Assembly (NCBI GenBank): GCA_023262185.1
Contig: JALRDO010000002.1
Location: 78,044-140,456, forward strand
Origin: Flavobacteriaceae bacterium
GTDB lineage: Bacteria; Bacteroidota; Bacteroidia; Flavobacteriales; Flavobacteriaceae
Reading direction: 5' to 3'
DNA: 62,413 nt
The notes under the pieces were generated by a model, which saw only the letters and a program-made list of their open reading frames with translations, ran no database searches and was not told the DNA's origin. This document shows, in pieces, positions 8,105 to 20,924 of the stretch (position 1 is the first letter of the stretch; every line of letters begins with the position of its first letter). The position numbers and the translations under genes are program-made.

Positions 8105-10747
8105 ATGTCTGATTTAGAAACGATAAGATTAAATAAAGTACTTCGAGAATTGAATATCTCGCTTGACCGTGCTGTAGAGCATCTGAAAGAGAAAGGTCAT
8201 GAGATAGAGGCTCGTCCTACGACAAAAATTAGCGGAGAGGTCTATCAGGTTCTTTTAGATGAGTTTCAAACAGACATGTCTAAGAAAGCCGCCTCGCAGG
8301 AGGTGAGCGAAGAAAAACGCAAAGAAAAAGAAGCGCTTCTTCAGCAAATTGAAAAAGAGCAAGAAGAGAAGCGTCAGGCCAAAGAAAAGAAAGAAACAGA
8401 GGTCATTAAGGCCAAAAGCTCTATTGTGCAGCCTAAGACTATTGGCAAGATTGATTTAGAGCCTAAAAAGCCAACTAAGGAAGAAGAAGCCCCAAAAGAA
8501 GAGGTTGTTGCACCACCAGTGACTGAGACCCCCGAGGCTGCTCCGGTGGCTGAAGTAGCGACACCTGAAGCTCCAGCTCAAGAAACTGAAGCTCCTAAAA
8601 CAGAAAAGGGTTCAGACGAATTAAAAACTCAGTATCAAAAGTTGTCAGGTCCGAAATTGACCGGAACGACTATCGATCTTACCCAATTTGAAAAGAAGAA
8701 GAAAGAAGCTTCTTCTGGCGGAAACGCACCAAATGCAGATCGCAAGCGCAAGCGAAAGCGTATTCTTAATGAAAAAGGTGACGGTGGTCAACGCGGGCAG
8801 TCTGGAAAAGGTAGAGCGTCTCAAGCAATGAGAGCCGAGCCTAGTGATGAAGAGGTGCAACGTCAGGTTAGAGAAACGCTTGAGAAACTTCAAGGAAAAA
8901 GCTCAAAAGGAAAAGGTGCCAAATACCGCCGAGAAAAAAGAGACCTGCATAAGCAGCAGACAGAAAAAGAGCTCGAACAACAAGAACTCGAAAGTAAGAT
9001 TCTCAAGGTTACAGAATACGTAACTGTGAATGAGGTGGCGACGATGATGGATGTATCGACCACTCAGATTATCTCTGCCTGTATGTCATTAGGGATCATG
9101 GTGACCCTGAATCAACGTCTTGATGCAGAGACCTTGTCTATTGTTGCAGAAGAATTCGGATATGAAGTTGAGTTTGTTCAGACCGAACTCGAAGAAAATA
9201 TCGAAACGGATGCTCAAGATCCAGAAGAGGCCTTGAAACCAAGGGCTCCGATCGTGACCGTTATGGGTCACGTCGATCACGGTAAGACTTCACTTTTGGA
9301 TTACATACGTAAAGAAAATGTAATTGCCGGAGAGAGTGGTGGAATCACACAGCATATCGGGGCGTATTCAGTGACGCTTGAAGACGGTCAGCGTATGACC
9401 TTCTTAGATACCCCGGGTCACGAGGCTTTTACTGCCATGCGTGCTAGAGGTACCCAAGTAACTGACATCGTAATTATTGTTATTGCTGCCGATGACAACA
9501 TCATGCCTCAAACAAAAGAGGCAATCGCCCACGCTCAGGCTGCAAGTGTACCGATCATTTTTGCGATTAACAAGGTAGACCGCCCTGAAGCGAATCCGGA
9601 TAAAATTAAAGAAGGTCTTGCAGGTATGAACTTGCTCGTTGAAGACTGGGGTGGAAAGATCCAATCTCAAGACATTTCAGCGAAGACTGGACAAGGGATT
9701 AAAGAGCTTTTAGAGAAGGTGCTTTTAGAGGCAGAATTACTAGAGCTTAAAGCAAATCCAGAACGCAAGGCTTCGGGAACAGTGGTAGAAGCTTTCTTAG
9801 ACAAGGGTAGAGGATATGTTTCTACCGTCTTGGTTCAGAACGGATCACTCACTATTGGCGATTATGTACTCGCAGGTACTTCTAGCGGTAAGGTGAAAGC
9901 TATGCAAGATGAGCGCGGAAACTCGGTTAAAGTAGCGAGTCCGGCAACGCCTATATCAATTTTAGGATTGGATGGTGCTCCGCAAGCAGGGGATAAATTC
10001 ATTGTTCTAGAGGACGAAAAAGAAGCGAAGCAAATTGCGCTGAAGCGTATGCAGCTGCAGCGTGAGCAAAGCGTTCGTGCTCAGCGACAACTTACCCTGG
10101 ACGAAATTGGAAGACGAATCGCCATAGGTGACTTCCAAGAATTGAACATTATCTTAAAGGGTGATGTTGATGGTTCTGTCGAGGCATTAAGTGACTCGTT
10201 CCAGAAGTTGTCTACCGAAGAAATTCAAGTGAAGATTATTCATAAGGGTGTTGGAGCAATTACCGAATCAGATGTACTTCTTGCCAGTGCGTCATCTGCG
10301 GTTGTAATCGGGTTTAACGTAAGGCCAATGGGTAATGCCAGAACAGTAGCCGAGAAGGAAGAAGTGGATGTTCGCACGTATTCTATCATTTACGATGCTA
10401 TCGATGACATCAAAAAGGCTATGGAGGGTATGCTTAGCCCAGAGATGAAAGAAGAAGTTAGTGGTACGGCTGAGATTCGCGAGACCTTTAAGATTTCGAA
10501 AGTCGGTACTATCGCTGGATGTATGGTCTTAACTGGTAAAATCTTTAGAAACTCGAAAATCCGTATCATCCGCGACGGAGTGGTCATTCACGACGGAGAA
10601 TTAAGCTCTCTGAAGCGATTCAAAGACGACGCCAAAGAGGTGGCAAAAGGATATGATTGTGGTCTTCAGATCAAGAATTTCAACGATATTCAGATCAACG
10701 ATCAGTTAGAGGCCTACAGCGAAGTAGCTGTTCAGAAAAAGCTCTAG
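8105..10747 (+). CDS. infB: Translation initiation factor IF-2
   Basis: 880 residues. An IF2-N winged-helix-like segment (~1-60) is followed by a long charged Lys/Glu/Pro-rich linker (~60-290), a second IF2-N domain, and the GTPase domain. G1 is GHVDHGKT (388-395), G3 is DTPGHEAF (~436-443) and G4 is NKVDRP (~488). Domains II-IV follow, with the C-terminal fMet-tRNA-binding barrel ending at ~880. The stop codon lies in a CTAG palindrome shared with the stop of the convergent SPOR gene. Last gene of rimP-nusA-infB, with a possible own promoter. Confidence 0.97.
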   Translation: MSDLETIRLNKVLRELNISLDRAVEHLKEKGHEIEARPTTKISGEVYQVLLDEFQTDMSKKAASQEVSEEKRKEKEALLQQIEKEQEEKRQAKEKKETEVIKAKSSIVQPKTIGKIDLEPKKPTKEEEAPKEEVVAPPVTETPEAAPVAEVATPEAPAQETEAPKTEKGSDELKTQYQKLSGPKLTGTTIDLTQFEKKKKEASSGGNAPNADRKRKRKRILNEKGDGGQRGQSGKGRASQAMRAEPSDEEVQRQVRETLEKLQGKSSKGKGAKYRREKRDLHKQQTEKELEQQELESKILKVTEYVTVNEVATMMDVSTTQIISACMSLGIMVTLNQRLDAETLSIVAEEFGYEVEFVQTELEENIETDAQDPEEALKPRAPIVTVMGHVDHGKTSLLDYIRKENVIAGESGGITQHIGAYSVTLEDGQRMTFLDTPGHEAFTAMRARGTQVTDIVIIVIAADDNIMPQTKEAIAHAQAASVPIIFAINKVDRPEANPDKIKEGLAGMNLLVEDWGGKIQSQDISAKTGQGIKELLEKVLLEAELLELKANPERKASGTVVEAFLDKGRGYVSTVLVQNGSLTIGDYVLAGTSSGKVKAMQDERGNSVKVASPATPISILGLDGAPQAGDKFIVLEDEKEAKQIALKRMQLQREQSVRAQRQLTLDEIGRRIAIGDFQELNIILKGDVDGSVEALSDSFQKLSTEEIQVKIIHKGVGAITESDVLLASASSAVVIGFNVRPMGNARTVAEKEEVDVRTYSIIYDAIDDIKKAMEGMLSPEMKEEVSGTAEIRETFKISKVGTIAGCMVLTGKIFRNSKIRIIRDGVVIHDGELSSLKRFKDDAKEVAKGYDCGLQIKNFNDIQINDQLEAYSEVAVQKKL

Positions 10748-11184
10748 TTTATCGTTCGACTTCCCGGTTTTAAGAGAATAGAAGACGGAAAAAGCGTTCG
10801 CAGATCAGCGAACGCTTTTTCTGCTTCAATGCGGTCTGCGAAAAATTGTAAACGCACCCGATAAGTAGGCGATTCAAAGGTCAATTTCAATTCTTTTGTA
10901 GGATAGAAAAGCGAGTCGGTTTCGCGAATCGACTGAAACTGATTCATGATTTTATTGGCTTGTTCAAGTGTTCCGAATCCCAATTGAATTTGGTAATCGG
11001 GTAAGGCCTTTAGGTGAGCTGCATAAATTTCAGCCATCACTCTGTATGATTTTTCTGTAGAAACCTCAGGTGGACCTTGTTGAGATTTAGATGTAACGAT
11101 CTGGTCTTGAGCATTTAATCCCAACACAGCCAAGAATAGGGCTGCTTTAGTGCCAACGATCTTAAGTCTTAACGCGTGTCTCAT
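10744..11184 (-). CDS. Exported SPOR-domain protein
   Basis: 146 residues with an N-terminal signal sequence (hydrophobic [15 protein letters not shown], probable cleavage after NAQ). The C-terminal ~75 residues form a SPOR repeat: [20 protein letters not shown] ... [35 protein letters not shown] domains bind peptidoglycan stripped of stem peptides at division septa; a periplasmic wall-binding role is inferred. It is convergent with infB, and the two genes overlap by 4 bp at a CTAG that ends both. Confidence 0.85.
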   Translation of the reverse strand: MRHALRLKIVGTKAALFLAVLGLNAQDQIVTSKSQQGPPEVSTEKSYRVMAEIYAAHLKALPDYQIQLGFGTLEQANKIMNQFQSIRETDSLFYPTKELKLTFESPTYRVRLQFFADRIEAEKAFADLRTLFPSSILLKPGSRTIN

Positions 11185-11302
11185 ATCTAAGCATCAAAGA
11201 TACAGGAGTCGTTAGAAATGGAGATTAAACAACTTCTTTATTTAGAATTAAAAAAAATTAATTAATGCTTCTCGGGGGCTTTTTTTTAACCCCCCTTGGT
11301 CT

Positions 11303-11310
11303 TATTTTTG
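11303..11310 (+). promoter_or_regulatory. Candidate -7 box for the act-cox operon
   Basis: TATTTTTG fits TAnnTTTG and lies 64 bp before the actA ATG, in the 189-bp gap 11185-11373. No TTG sits 17-23 bp upstream. Just before it, GGGGG (11274-11278), a T-rich spacer and CCCCC (11290-11295) could pair as a hairpin of unknown role. Confidence 0.4.
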
Positions 11311-11373
11311 TGCCAAATTTGGATGGGGACCTTATGCCCTGACGAAATTGACGTTCAGTCTAATTGAGATTTT

Positions 11374-12687
11374 ATGAAAGTTATACCTAGCCGCCTTTCT
11401 TCAATATTCTCGGCTCTTCTATTTGCGCTGTTTGTTCTTCCTGCAATAGCACAAGACGCTGAAGCTTCAGGAGACCCTGCTAAGGGCAAGCAGTTGTTTA
11501 ACCAAAATTGTGCTGCCTGTCACGCTCTAAATCGTAAAATGACTGGTCCTGCTTTAGCCAATGTAGAGCAGCGTTTGTACGATGATGAGGGCCTAGAAAA
11601 AGAATGGCTTTACGCTTGGATTAAGAACAGTGCCGGAATGATTGCTTCGGGTGATGCCTACGCCAACCGCATCTACAACGAGTACAATCAAGCGGCGATG
11701 ACGGCCTTTCCAACGCTGTCAAACGAGGATATCGACAACATTTTAGCCTACGCAGCTGCTCCTCCGCCTGCTGCACCGGTTGCAGCACCTACTGCCCAAG
11801 TTGCGGTAAGCGCAGAAGGTGCGTCTAGTACAAACGATATTGTTTTAGCGGTTCTTTCTTTTGTATTGGTTGTTCTCATTGTGATGCTGTATCTCGTCAA
11901 TAAGACGTTGAGACAAATTGCTGCGGCCAATGGTATTGAGGTGCAAGAGCGTGCTCAGCGCACTCCAATTTGGAAGGCTATTGTTCAGAATCAATTTTTA
12001 GTTTTTGTCTCGGCTGTAGTATTGCTTTTGGCAAGTGCTTACTTCGCCTATGCATACATGATGCAAGTCGGAATTGATCAAGGATACGCTCCGGTTCAAC
12101 CGATTCATTACTCGCACAAAATTCACGCAGGAGATAACAAAATAGAGTGTACGTATTGCCACAGCTCTGCTCGAGTTTCGAAGCATTCGGGAATTCCTTC
12201 GTTGAATGTGTGTATGAATTGTCACAAATCGATTTACGAGTACAAAGGAAATCCAGAGGGTCCATCTGCTGAAGATTTGGCAAACGGGTACACCAATGAG
12301 TTCTACACCGGTGAAATCAAAAAATTATATAAGGCTGTTGGTTGGGACGAAGAGACCCAGTCGTATACAGGAGATGCTCAACCTGTTGAGTGGGTGCGTA
12401 TCCACAACCTGCCAGACTTTGTTTACTTCAATCACTCTCAGCACTACAATGTAGCTGGAGTAGAGTGTCAAACGTGTCACGGACCAGTTGAAGAAATGGA
12501 GGTAATGTACCAACATGCTCCATTGACGATGGGCTGGTGTATTAACTGCCACCGTGAGACGAATGTGCAGTTAACTTCTAATCCGTACTATGAAAAAATT
12601 CACGAAGAGTTGTCTCAGAAATACGGAGTTAAAGAACTAACAGCGGCCCAAATGGGTGGCCTTGAATGTGGTAAGTGCCACTATTAA
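11374..12687 (+). CDS. actA: Alternative complex III subunit ActA, multiheme cytochrome c with N-terminal monoheme domain
   Basis: 437 residues. A signal sequence (to IAQ, ~27) is followed by a class-I monoheme cytochrome c domain with CAACH at 46-50. A Pro/Ala-rich linker and two transmembrane helices (~150-175 and ~205-230) follow. A pentaheme domain carries CTYCH (259), CMNCH (280), CQTCH (365), CINCH (389) and CGKCH (432, two residues from the end). That makes six c-type heme sites. ActA passes electrons within the quinol-oxidising alternative complex III on the periplasmic face. First gene of an eight-gene cluster, actABCDEF-cox2-cox1, with gaps of 3-41 bp. Confidence 0.93.
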   Translation: MKVIPSRLSSIFSALLFALFVLPAIAQDAEASGDPAKGKQLFNQNCAACHALNRKMTGPALANVEQRLYDDEGLEKEWLYAWIKNSAGMIASGDAYANRIYNEYNQAAMTAFPTLSNEDIDNILAYAAAPPPAAPVAAPTAQVAVSAEGASSTNDIVLAVLSFVLVVLIVMLYLVNKTLRQIAAANGIEVQERAQRTPIWKAIVQNQFLVFVSAVVLLLASAYFAYAYMMQVGIDQGYAPVQPIHYSHKIHAGDNKIECTYCHSSARVSKHSGIPSLNVCMNCHKSIYEYKGNPEGPSAEDLANGYTNEFYTGEIKKLYKAVGWDEETQSYTGDAQPVEWVRIHNLPDFVYFNHSQHYNVAGVECQTCHGPVEEMEVMYQHAPLTMGWCINCHRETNVQLTSNPYYEKIHEELSQKYGVKELTAAQMGGLECGKCHY

Positions 12688-12709
12688 TTATTCGGAATCC
12701 TAACTGATT

Positions 12710-15787
<3,078 letters not shown>

Positions 15788-15810
15788 TTAATACTAAACA
15801 AAACCATTTT

Positions 15811-17280
15811 ATGGCGTCGCATTATGAAGCTTCGATACGTAAACCACTTGTAACCGGTTCAAAGAGTTACAGTGACGTATCTAATGATATCGCTAGACCT
15901 GTAGAAGGAAGAGCGAATAAGCAATGGTGGATCGTTTTCGGTATTGCTTTAGTGGCCTTTTTATGGGGTCTTGGAGCAATTATCTATACCATTTCTACCG
16001 GTATTGGCGTTTGGGGACTTAACAAAACAGTCAACTGGGCATGGGATATTACCAACTTCGTTTGGTGGGTAGGTATTGGTCACGCGGGCACCTTAATTTC
16101 TGCGGTGCTACTGCTCTTTAGACAGAAATGGCGTATGGCCATTAACCGCTCTGCAGAGGCGATGACCATTTTCTCGGTTGTTCAGGCTGGTTTGTTCCCT
16201 ATCATTCACATGGGTAGACCATGGTTGGCCTTTTGGGTGCTACCGATTCCAAATCAATACGGTTCTCTTTGGGTGAACTTTAACTCGCCGCTATTGTGGG
16301 ACGTATTCGCGATTTCAACCTACTTATCGGTTTCATTGGTTTTCTGGTGGACAGGTCTTTTACCTGATTTTGCGATGATTCGCGATCGTGCGGTTAAACC
16401 TTTCCAGAAAAAAATATACAGTTTGATCAGTTTTGGTTGGACAGGTCGTGCAAAAGACTGGCAGCGTTTTGAAGAGGTTTCATTAGTGCTTGCCGGATTG
16501 GCAACACCACTGGTATTATCGGTTCACACGATTGTATCCTTTGACTTCGCAACTTCTGTTATTCCGGGGTGGCACACCACGATTTTCCCTCCTTACTTCG
16601 TAGCGGGGGCGATTTTCTCTGGTTTTGCCATGGTGAATACGCTTTTGATAATCATGAGAAAGGTGGTAGGATTAGAAGACTATATCACCGTTCAACACAT
16701 AGAATTGATGAACATTGTGATCATGATCACGGGTTCGATAGTAGGGTGTGCCTACATTACTGAGCTTTTCATTGCATGGTATTCAGGAGTTGAATACGAA
16801 CAGTATGCGTTCTTGAATCGCGCTACCGGTCCTTATGCTTGGGCTTATTGGGCGATGATGTCGTGTAACGTATTCTCGCCTCAATTCATGTGGTTCAAGA
16901 GATTGAGAACAAGTATCATGTTTTCGTTCTTTATCTCTATCGTAGTAAACATCGGGATGTGGTTTGAGCGTTTTGTGATTATTGTGACCTCACTTCACCG
17001 TGATTACTTACCGTCTTCGTGGACTATGTTCTCTCCGACATTTGTTGATATAGGAATCTTTATCGGAACGATCGGATTCTTCTTTGTGCTTTTCTTATTG
17101 TATTCGCGAACTTTCCCTGTAATTGCCCAGGCAGAGGTGAAGTCTATTCTAAAGTCTTCTGGAGATCAATACAAAGCGCTCAGAGAAGAAGGAAAACCAT
17201 TATATACAATGCCTAAGAGAGGAAAGGTGACGACTTACTCTGTTGAGGCAGATTCAACCACTAACCAAACTCATTCGTAA
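15811..17280 (+). CDS. actC: Alternative complex III subunit ActC, NrfD-like quinol-binding membrane protein
   Basis: 489 residues with about ten transmembrane helices, of the NrfD/PsrC family. Conserved-looking segments include WAWDITNFVWWVGIGHAGTLISA, IHMGRPWLAFWVLP and SVHTIVSFDFATSVIPGWH. By homology to studied alternative complex III structures it forms the main quinol-oxidation site next to the first Fe-S cluster of ActB. It sits 23 bp after actB and 5 bp before actD. Confidence 0.94.
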   Translation: MASHYEASIRKPLVTGSKSYSDVSNDIARPVEGRANKQWWIVFGIALVAFLWGLGAIIYTISTGIGVWGLNKTVNWAWDITNFVWWVGIGHAGTLISAVLLLFRQKWRMAINRSAEAMTIFSVVQAGLFPIIHMGRPWLAFWVLPIPNQYGSLWVNFNSPLLWDVFAISTYLSVSLVFWWTGLLPDFAMIRDRAVKPFQKKIYSLISFGWTGRAKDWQRFEEVSLVLAGLATPLVLSVHTIVSFDFATSVIPGWHTTIFPPYFVAGAIFSGFAMVNTLLIIMRKVVGLEDYITVQHIELMNIVIMITGSIVGCAYITELFIAWYSGVEYEQYAFLNRATGPYAWAYWAMMSCNVFSPQFMWFKRLRTSIMFSFFISIVVNIGMWFERFVIIVTSLHRDYLPSSWTMFSPTFVDIGIFIGTIGFFFVLFLLYSRTFPVIAQAEVKSILKSSGDQYKALREEGKPLYTMPKRGKVTTYSVEADSTTNQTHS

Positions 17281-17285
17281 AGGCT

Positions 17286-17810
17286 ATGGCATCAAAGATA
17301 TTTAGAGCACTTTACAACGACGATGACATTTTGATGAATGCCGTCAAAAAGGTGCGCGAAGAAAAGCATCATATCGAAGAGGTCTACACCCCTTTTCCGG
17401 TTCACGGCCTCGATAAGGCATTGGGCCTAGATGAGACGCGCATCTCAATGGCCGCTTTCATCTACGGATGCTTAGGTCTAACCGTGGCAACGGTAATGAT
17501 GAATTACATCATGATTGAAGATTGGCCACAAGACATTGGAGGAAAGCCTAGCTTTTCATTCGTTCAAAACATGCCTGCATTTGTTCCGGTAATGTTTGAG
17601 ATGACCGTATTTTTTGCGGCTCACCTTATGGTGATCACTTTTTACCTAAGAAGTAAGATGTGGCCGTTTAAAAAGGCTGAAAATCCGCTTCCAAGCACTA
17701 CTAGTGATGTATTCTTAATGGAAGTCGCGGTTAAAGAAGGTGAAGAAAAAGCCTTAATAGAACTATTATTAGATACAGGAGCCATTGAGGTTCAACAACC
17801 AAAAGCATAA
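17286..17810 (+). CDS. actD: Alternative complex III subunit ActD (DUF3341)
   Basis: 174 residues. An N-terminal ferredoxin-like soluble segment (DILMNAVKKVREEKHHIEEVYTPFPVHGLDKALG) is followed by two transmembrane helices (~57-77 and ~100-122) and a short C-terminal tail ending with a second soluble strand-helix element. This is the typical DUF3341 layout of ActD, a small structural subunit of the quinol:cytochrome c oxidoreductase. It is tightly packed with actC (5 bp) and actE (3 bp). Confidence 0.92.
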   Translation: MASKIFRALYNDDDILMNAVKKVREEKHHIEEVYTPFPVHGLDKALGLDETRISMAAFIYGCLGLTVATVMMNYIMIEDWPQDIGGKPSFSFVQNMPAFVPVMFEMTVFFAAHLMVITFYLRSKMWPFKKAENPLPSTTSDVFLMEVAVKEGEEKALIELLLDTGAIEVQQPKA

Positions 17811-17813
17811 GCT

Positions 17814-18377
17814 ATGAAATTGATGAAGTTATTTTCTATTACGCTAGTTGTCGCTTTGTTGACTACCTCTTGCTTCAACAAGAACAATCCTAATTATCAG
17901 TATTTCCCTGATATGTATGAGGCGGTTGGATATGAAACCTATGCTGAGGTGAACTTCTTGCCAGAGAACTCTTCTGCATTAACTCCGGCTGAAGGTAGTA
18001 TTCCAAGAGGATGGATGCCTTACGAATTTGATAATACTCCAGCAGGTAAAGAAATGGCACGCGAAGACCTAAGTCCATTGGCTGAAGAAAATAAAGAAGC
18101 TGATCTTGCGAAGGGTAAGGAGTTGTATGATGTGTACTGTGCTATATGTCATGGTGCAAAAGGAGACGGTCAAGGTACCCTAGTTAAGCGCGAGAAGTTA
18201 TTAGGGGTTCCGACCTATGCAGATCAAGGAAGAAACATCAACATCGGAAGTACCTATCACACGATTTATTACGGACTTAATTCTATGGGTTCTTATGCTT
18301 CTCAGTTGAGTAGTGAAGAAGAGATTTGGCAAATCGCCGCCTACGTTATGGAATTAAAGAACGACCTAACTAAATAA
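17814..18377 (+). CDS. actE: Alternative complex III subunit ActE, monoheme cytochrome c lipoprotein
   Basis: 187 residues. The signal peptide ends in a lipobox LLTTSC, with lipidation at C20. A single cytochrome c domain has CAICH at 109-113 and a candidate distal Met in LNSMGSYASQL. ActE is the small lipid-anchored heme subunit that hands electrons to the oxidase. It lies 3 bp after actD. Confidence 0.93.
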   Translation: MKLMKLFSITLVVALLTTSCFNKNNPNYQYFPDMYEAVGYETYAEVNFLPENSSALTPAEGSIPRGWMPYEFDNTPAGKEMAREDLSPLAEENKEADLAKGKELYDVYCAICHGAKGDGQGTLVKREKLLGVPTYADQGRNINIGSTYHTIYYGLNSMGSYASQLSSEEEIWQIAAYVMELKNDLTK

Positions 18378-18388
18378 CCGAAGTGAAC

Positions 18389-19795
18389 ATGTATCAGTTT
18401 TCGCAACGTTTTAAAATAACAACATTTGTGCTCATGGGGCTTGGCCTACTTGGGCTTGCTTACGGTTTTTTGTCTGCCCCTAGTACAGTCGAAGAAGCCA
18501 AAGCTATTGTCGCTGCGCACGCCGCTGACGGACACGGCGATGGCCATGGCTCTAATTCAGACCACGGAAATGCCACTCATGAATCTGCAGCGCACGATGA
18601 TCACGGTACTGCACAACATCAGTCTGATGACGCGCATGCTGCTTCAGAAGGGCATCACGAAGCTGCAACAGTAGCTGAAGACCACCATGCTGAGCACGAC
18701 CAGCATGTATTTGATCAAATGCGCAATAGACCATGGTCTGCCTTTTATGTAAGTGCGCTATTTGCCTTTCTTATCGCACTTGGTGTACTGGCCTTCTATG
18801 CGGTAAATCGCGCTGCCCAGGCCGGATGGTCTCCGCTTTTATTTAGAGTGATGGAGGGGATTACCTCTTACCTCATTCCTGGAGGAATCATTCTTTTCGT
18901 ATTCTTCGTCCTCTCTGCTTTACACATGAATCACCTTTTTGTTTGGATGGATCCTGAAGTAGTAGCGCATGACGAATTGATTCAGAACAAGAGCGGATAC
19001 TTAAATCCGACTTTCTTTTTGATTAGAGCGGCGCTATTTATTGGAGGATGGATTTTCTATCAGCAATTCTCTAGAAAGTTATCGCTTGCAGAAGAGACAG
19101 CTACTGATAACAAAAGCTTTGTGCTCAATTTCAGAGTCTCGGCTGGATTCTTGGTCTTTTTCTTGGTTACTGAATCTATTATGTCATGGGATTGGATCAT
19201 GAGTGTTGATCCGCACTGGTTCAGTACACTATTCGGATGGTACGTGTTTGCGAGCTTCTTTGTGTCGGGGATTACTACTATCGCCCTGTTCACCCTTTAT
19301 TTGAAATCTAAAGGATTATTGGAAGAAGTGAATAACTCTCACATTCATGATTTAGCGAAGTTCATGTTTGGTATCAGCATTTTCTGGACGTACCTATGGT
19401 TCAGTCAGTTTATGCTTATTTGGTATGCCGATATTCCTGAAGAGGTTACCTATTATGCTATGCGTTTTGAATCGTACAAGGTTCCGTTCTTGGGAATGCT
19501 CGTGCTAAACTTCTTATTCCCTTTATTGGTGATCATGAGAAGCGATTACAAACGCATTCCTTGGTTTGTTCAAACCGTAGGTATCATTATTTTGACGGGG
19601 CATTACCTAGATTTTTATAACATGATAATGCCGGGTACCGTTGGCGCTCATTGGTCAATTGGTATCCCTGAGCTTGGAGGTATCTTATTCTTCGCCGGAC
19701 TTTTCTTGTTCGTTGTTGCCACAGCACTTACTAAAGTTCCGGTAACCCCAAAGGGCAGCCCGCTCTTAGGAGAGAGTAAACATTTTCACTATTAA
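18389..19795 (+). CDS. actF: Alternative complex III subunit ActF with a His-rich N-terminal loop
   Basis: 468 residues from the ATG at 18389; an in-frame GTG lies two codons upstream. It is a ten-helix NrfD-like membrane protein, paralogous to ActC. Between the first transmembrane helix (~8-30) and the second (~116-138), residues ~44-106 contain 15 histidines along with many Asp, Glu and Ala (for example AEDHHAEHDQH). The segment has low complexity and probably faces the periplasm; metal binding is inferred. The rest (GITSYLIPGGIILF, MSWDWIMSVDPHWFSTLFGWY) matches the family. It is 11 bp after actE. Confidence 0.92.
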   Translation: MYQFSQRFKITTFVLMGLGLLGLAYGFLSAPSTVEEAKAIVAAHAADGHGDGHGSNSDHGNATHESAAHDDHGTAQHQSDDAHAASEGHHEAATVAEDHHAEHDQHVFDQMRNRPWSAFYVSALFAFLIALGVLAFYAVNRAAQAGWSPLLFRVMEGITSYLIPGGIILFVFFVLSALHMNHLFVWMDPEVVAHDELIQNKSGYLNPTFFLIRAALFIGGWIFYQQFSRKLSLAEETATDNKSFVLNFRVSAGFLVFFLVTESIMSWDWIMSVDPHWFSTLFGWYVFASFFVSGITTIALFTLYLKSKGLLEEVNNSHIHDLAKFMFGISIFWTYLWFSQFMLIWYADIPEEVTYYAMRFESYKVPFLGMLVLNFLFPLLVIMRSDYKRIPWFVQTVGIIILTGHYLDFYNMIMPGTVGAHWSIGIPELGGILFFAGLFLFVVATALTKVPVTPKGSPLLGESKHFHY

Positions 19796-19818
19796 TTGAA
19801 ACGACTTAGTTTATTACT

Positions 19819-20883
19819 ATGACTACACCCTTGATTCTTGCCGTTCTTGTTTTAGTTGCGATTGCCATTTGGCAGCTAGCTAAGATTTTTGAACTTTCTC
19901 AGATGGGTGCTGATCGCACAAACGACCAGATAGCCAATGATTCAGACAACAAATACAATGGGTATTTGCTTTTCGCATTCCTTGTATTCATTTATGGTAT
20001 CACCATTTTCAGTTTTGCGAAGTACGGCAAGATGCTCTTGCCTATGCCGGCTTCGGAGCACGGGGCTGATTACGATCAATTGATGTGGATTTCGTTTGCC
20101 ATTATCTTCTTTGTGCAGACGGTCACTCAATTCTTATTGCATTATTTCGGATATAAGTACCGCGGCGAGAAGGGTAAAAAGGCTTTGTTCTATGCGGATA
20201 ATGATAAGCTTGAATTCATATGGACCATTATACCCGTTATAACACTAGCTGTTCTAATCCTTTATGGGCTGTATGCATGGGTAAATATTATGGACATTAA
20301 CGAGGAGGACGATCCGCTTTATGTAGAGTTATATGCTCAACAATTCAATTGGACAGCTCGATATGGAGGAGAGGACAACGTATTAGGAGATGCTAGCGTA
20401 CGCTTGATCGATATTAATAGTGCAAATGTCTTGGGATTAGATTCAGGTGATCCTAACGGTGCTGATGACGTTATCGTGAAAGAACTTCACTTACCCGTTG
20501 GGCGTAAGGTTAATTTCTTCATGAGATCACAAGACGTTTTACACTCAGCCTATATGCCTCACTTTAGAGCACAGATGAACTGCGTACCCGGAATGGTTAC
20601 TCAGTTTTCGTTCACGCCTACTGTGACTACTGAAGAGATGCGCTTGCAACCGGAAATTATTGACAAGGTAAAACGCACTAATGTTCTTCGTGCAGCTCGT
20701 GCTGTAGAAGGAGATCCTAACAGTGATCCATGGGAGTTTGATTACGTATTGCTTTGTAACAAGATTTGCGGAAAATCGCATTACAATATGCAAATGAAGA
20801 TCATTGTTGAATCAGAAGAAGACTTTAACAAATGGTTAAAGGAGCAAAAGACGTTTGGAGAAACTGTAACTGCTCTTCCTTAA
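19819..20883 (+). CDS. ctaC: Cytochrome c oxidase subunit II
   Basis: 354 residues. Two or three N-terminal transmembrane helices precede a cupredoxin domain. CuA ligands are visible: H242 (DVLHSAYMPHF) and C313, C317, H321, M324 in CNKICGKSHYNM. The position between the two cysteines that usually is Glu is Lys here; only its backbone carbonyl binds copper, so CuA should still form. There is no fused heme c domain, consistent with electrons coming from ActA/ActE. It lies between actF (23 bp) and subunit I (41 bp). Confidence 0.95.
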   Translation: MTTPLILAVLVLVAIAIWQLAKIFELSQMGADRTNDQIANDSDNKYNGYLLFAFLVFIYGITIFSFAKYGKMLLPMPASEHGADYDQLMWISFAIIFFVQTVTQFLLHYFGYKYRGEKGKKALFYADNDKLEFIWTIIPVITLAVLILYGLYAWVNIMDINEEDDPLYVELYAQQFNWTARYGGEDNVLGDASVRLIDINSANVLGLDSGDPNGADDVIVKELHLPVGRKVNFFMRSQDVLHSAYMPHFRAQMNCVPGMVTQFSFTPTVTTEEMRLQPEIIDKVKRTNVLRAARAVEGDPNSDPWEFDYVLLCNKICGKSHYNMQMKIIVESEEDFNKWLKEQKTFGETVTALP

Positions 20884-20924
20884 ATTTGTAACTGAAAAAG
20901 AGAACGAAAAATTGTAAAGCTATT

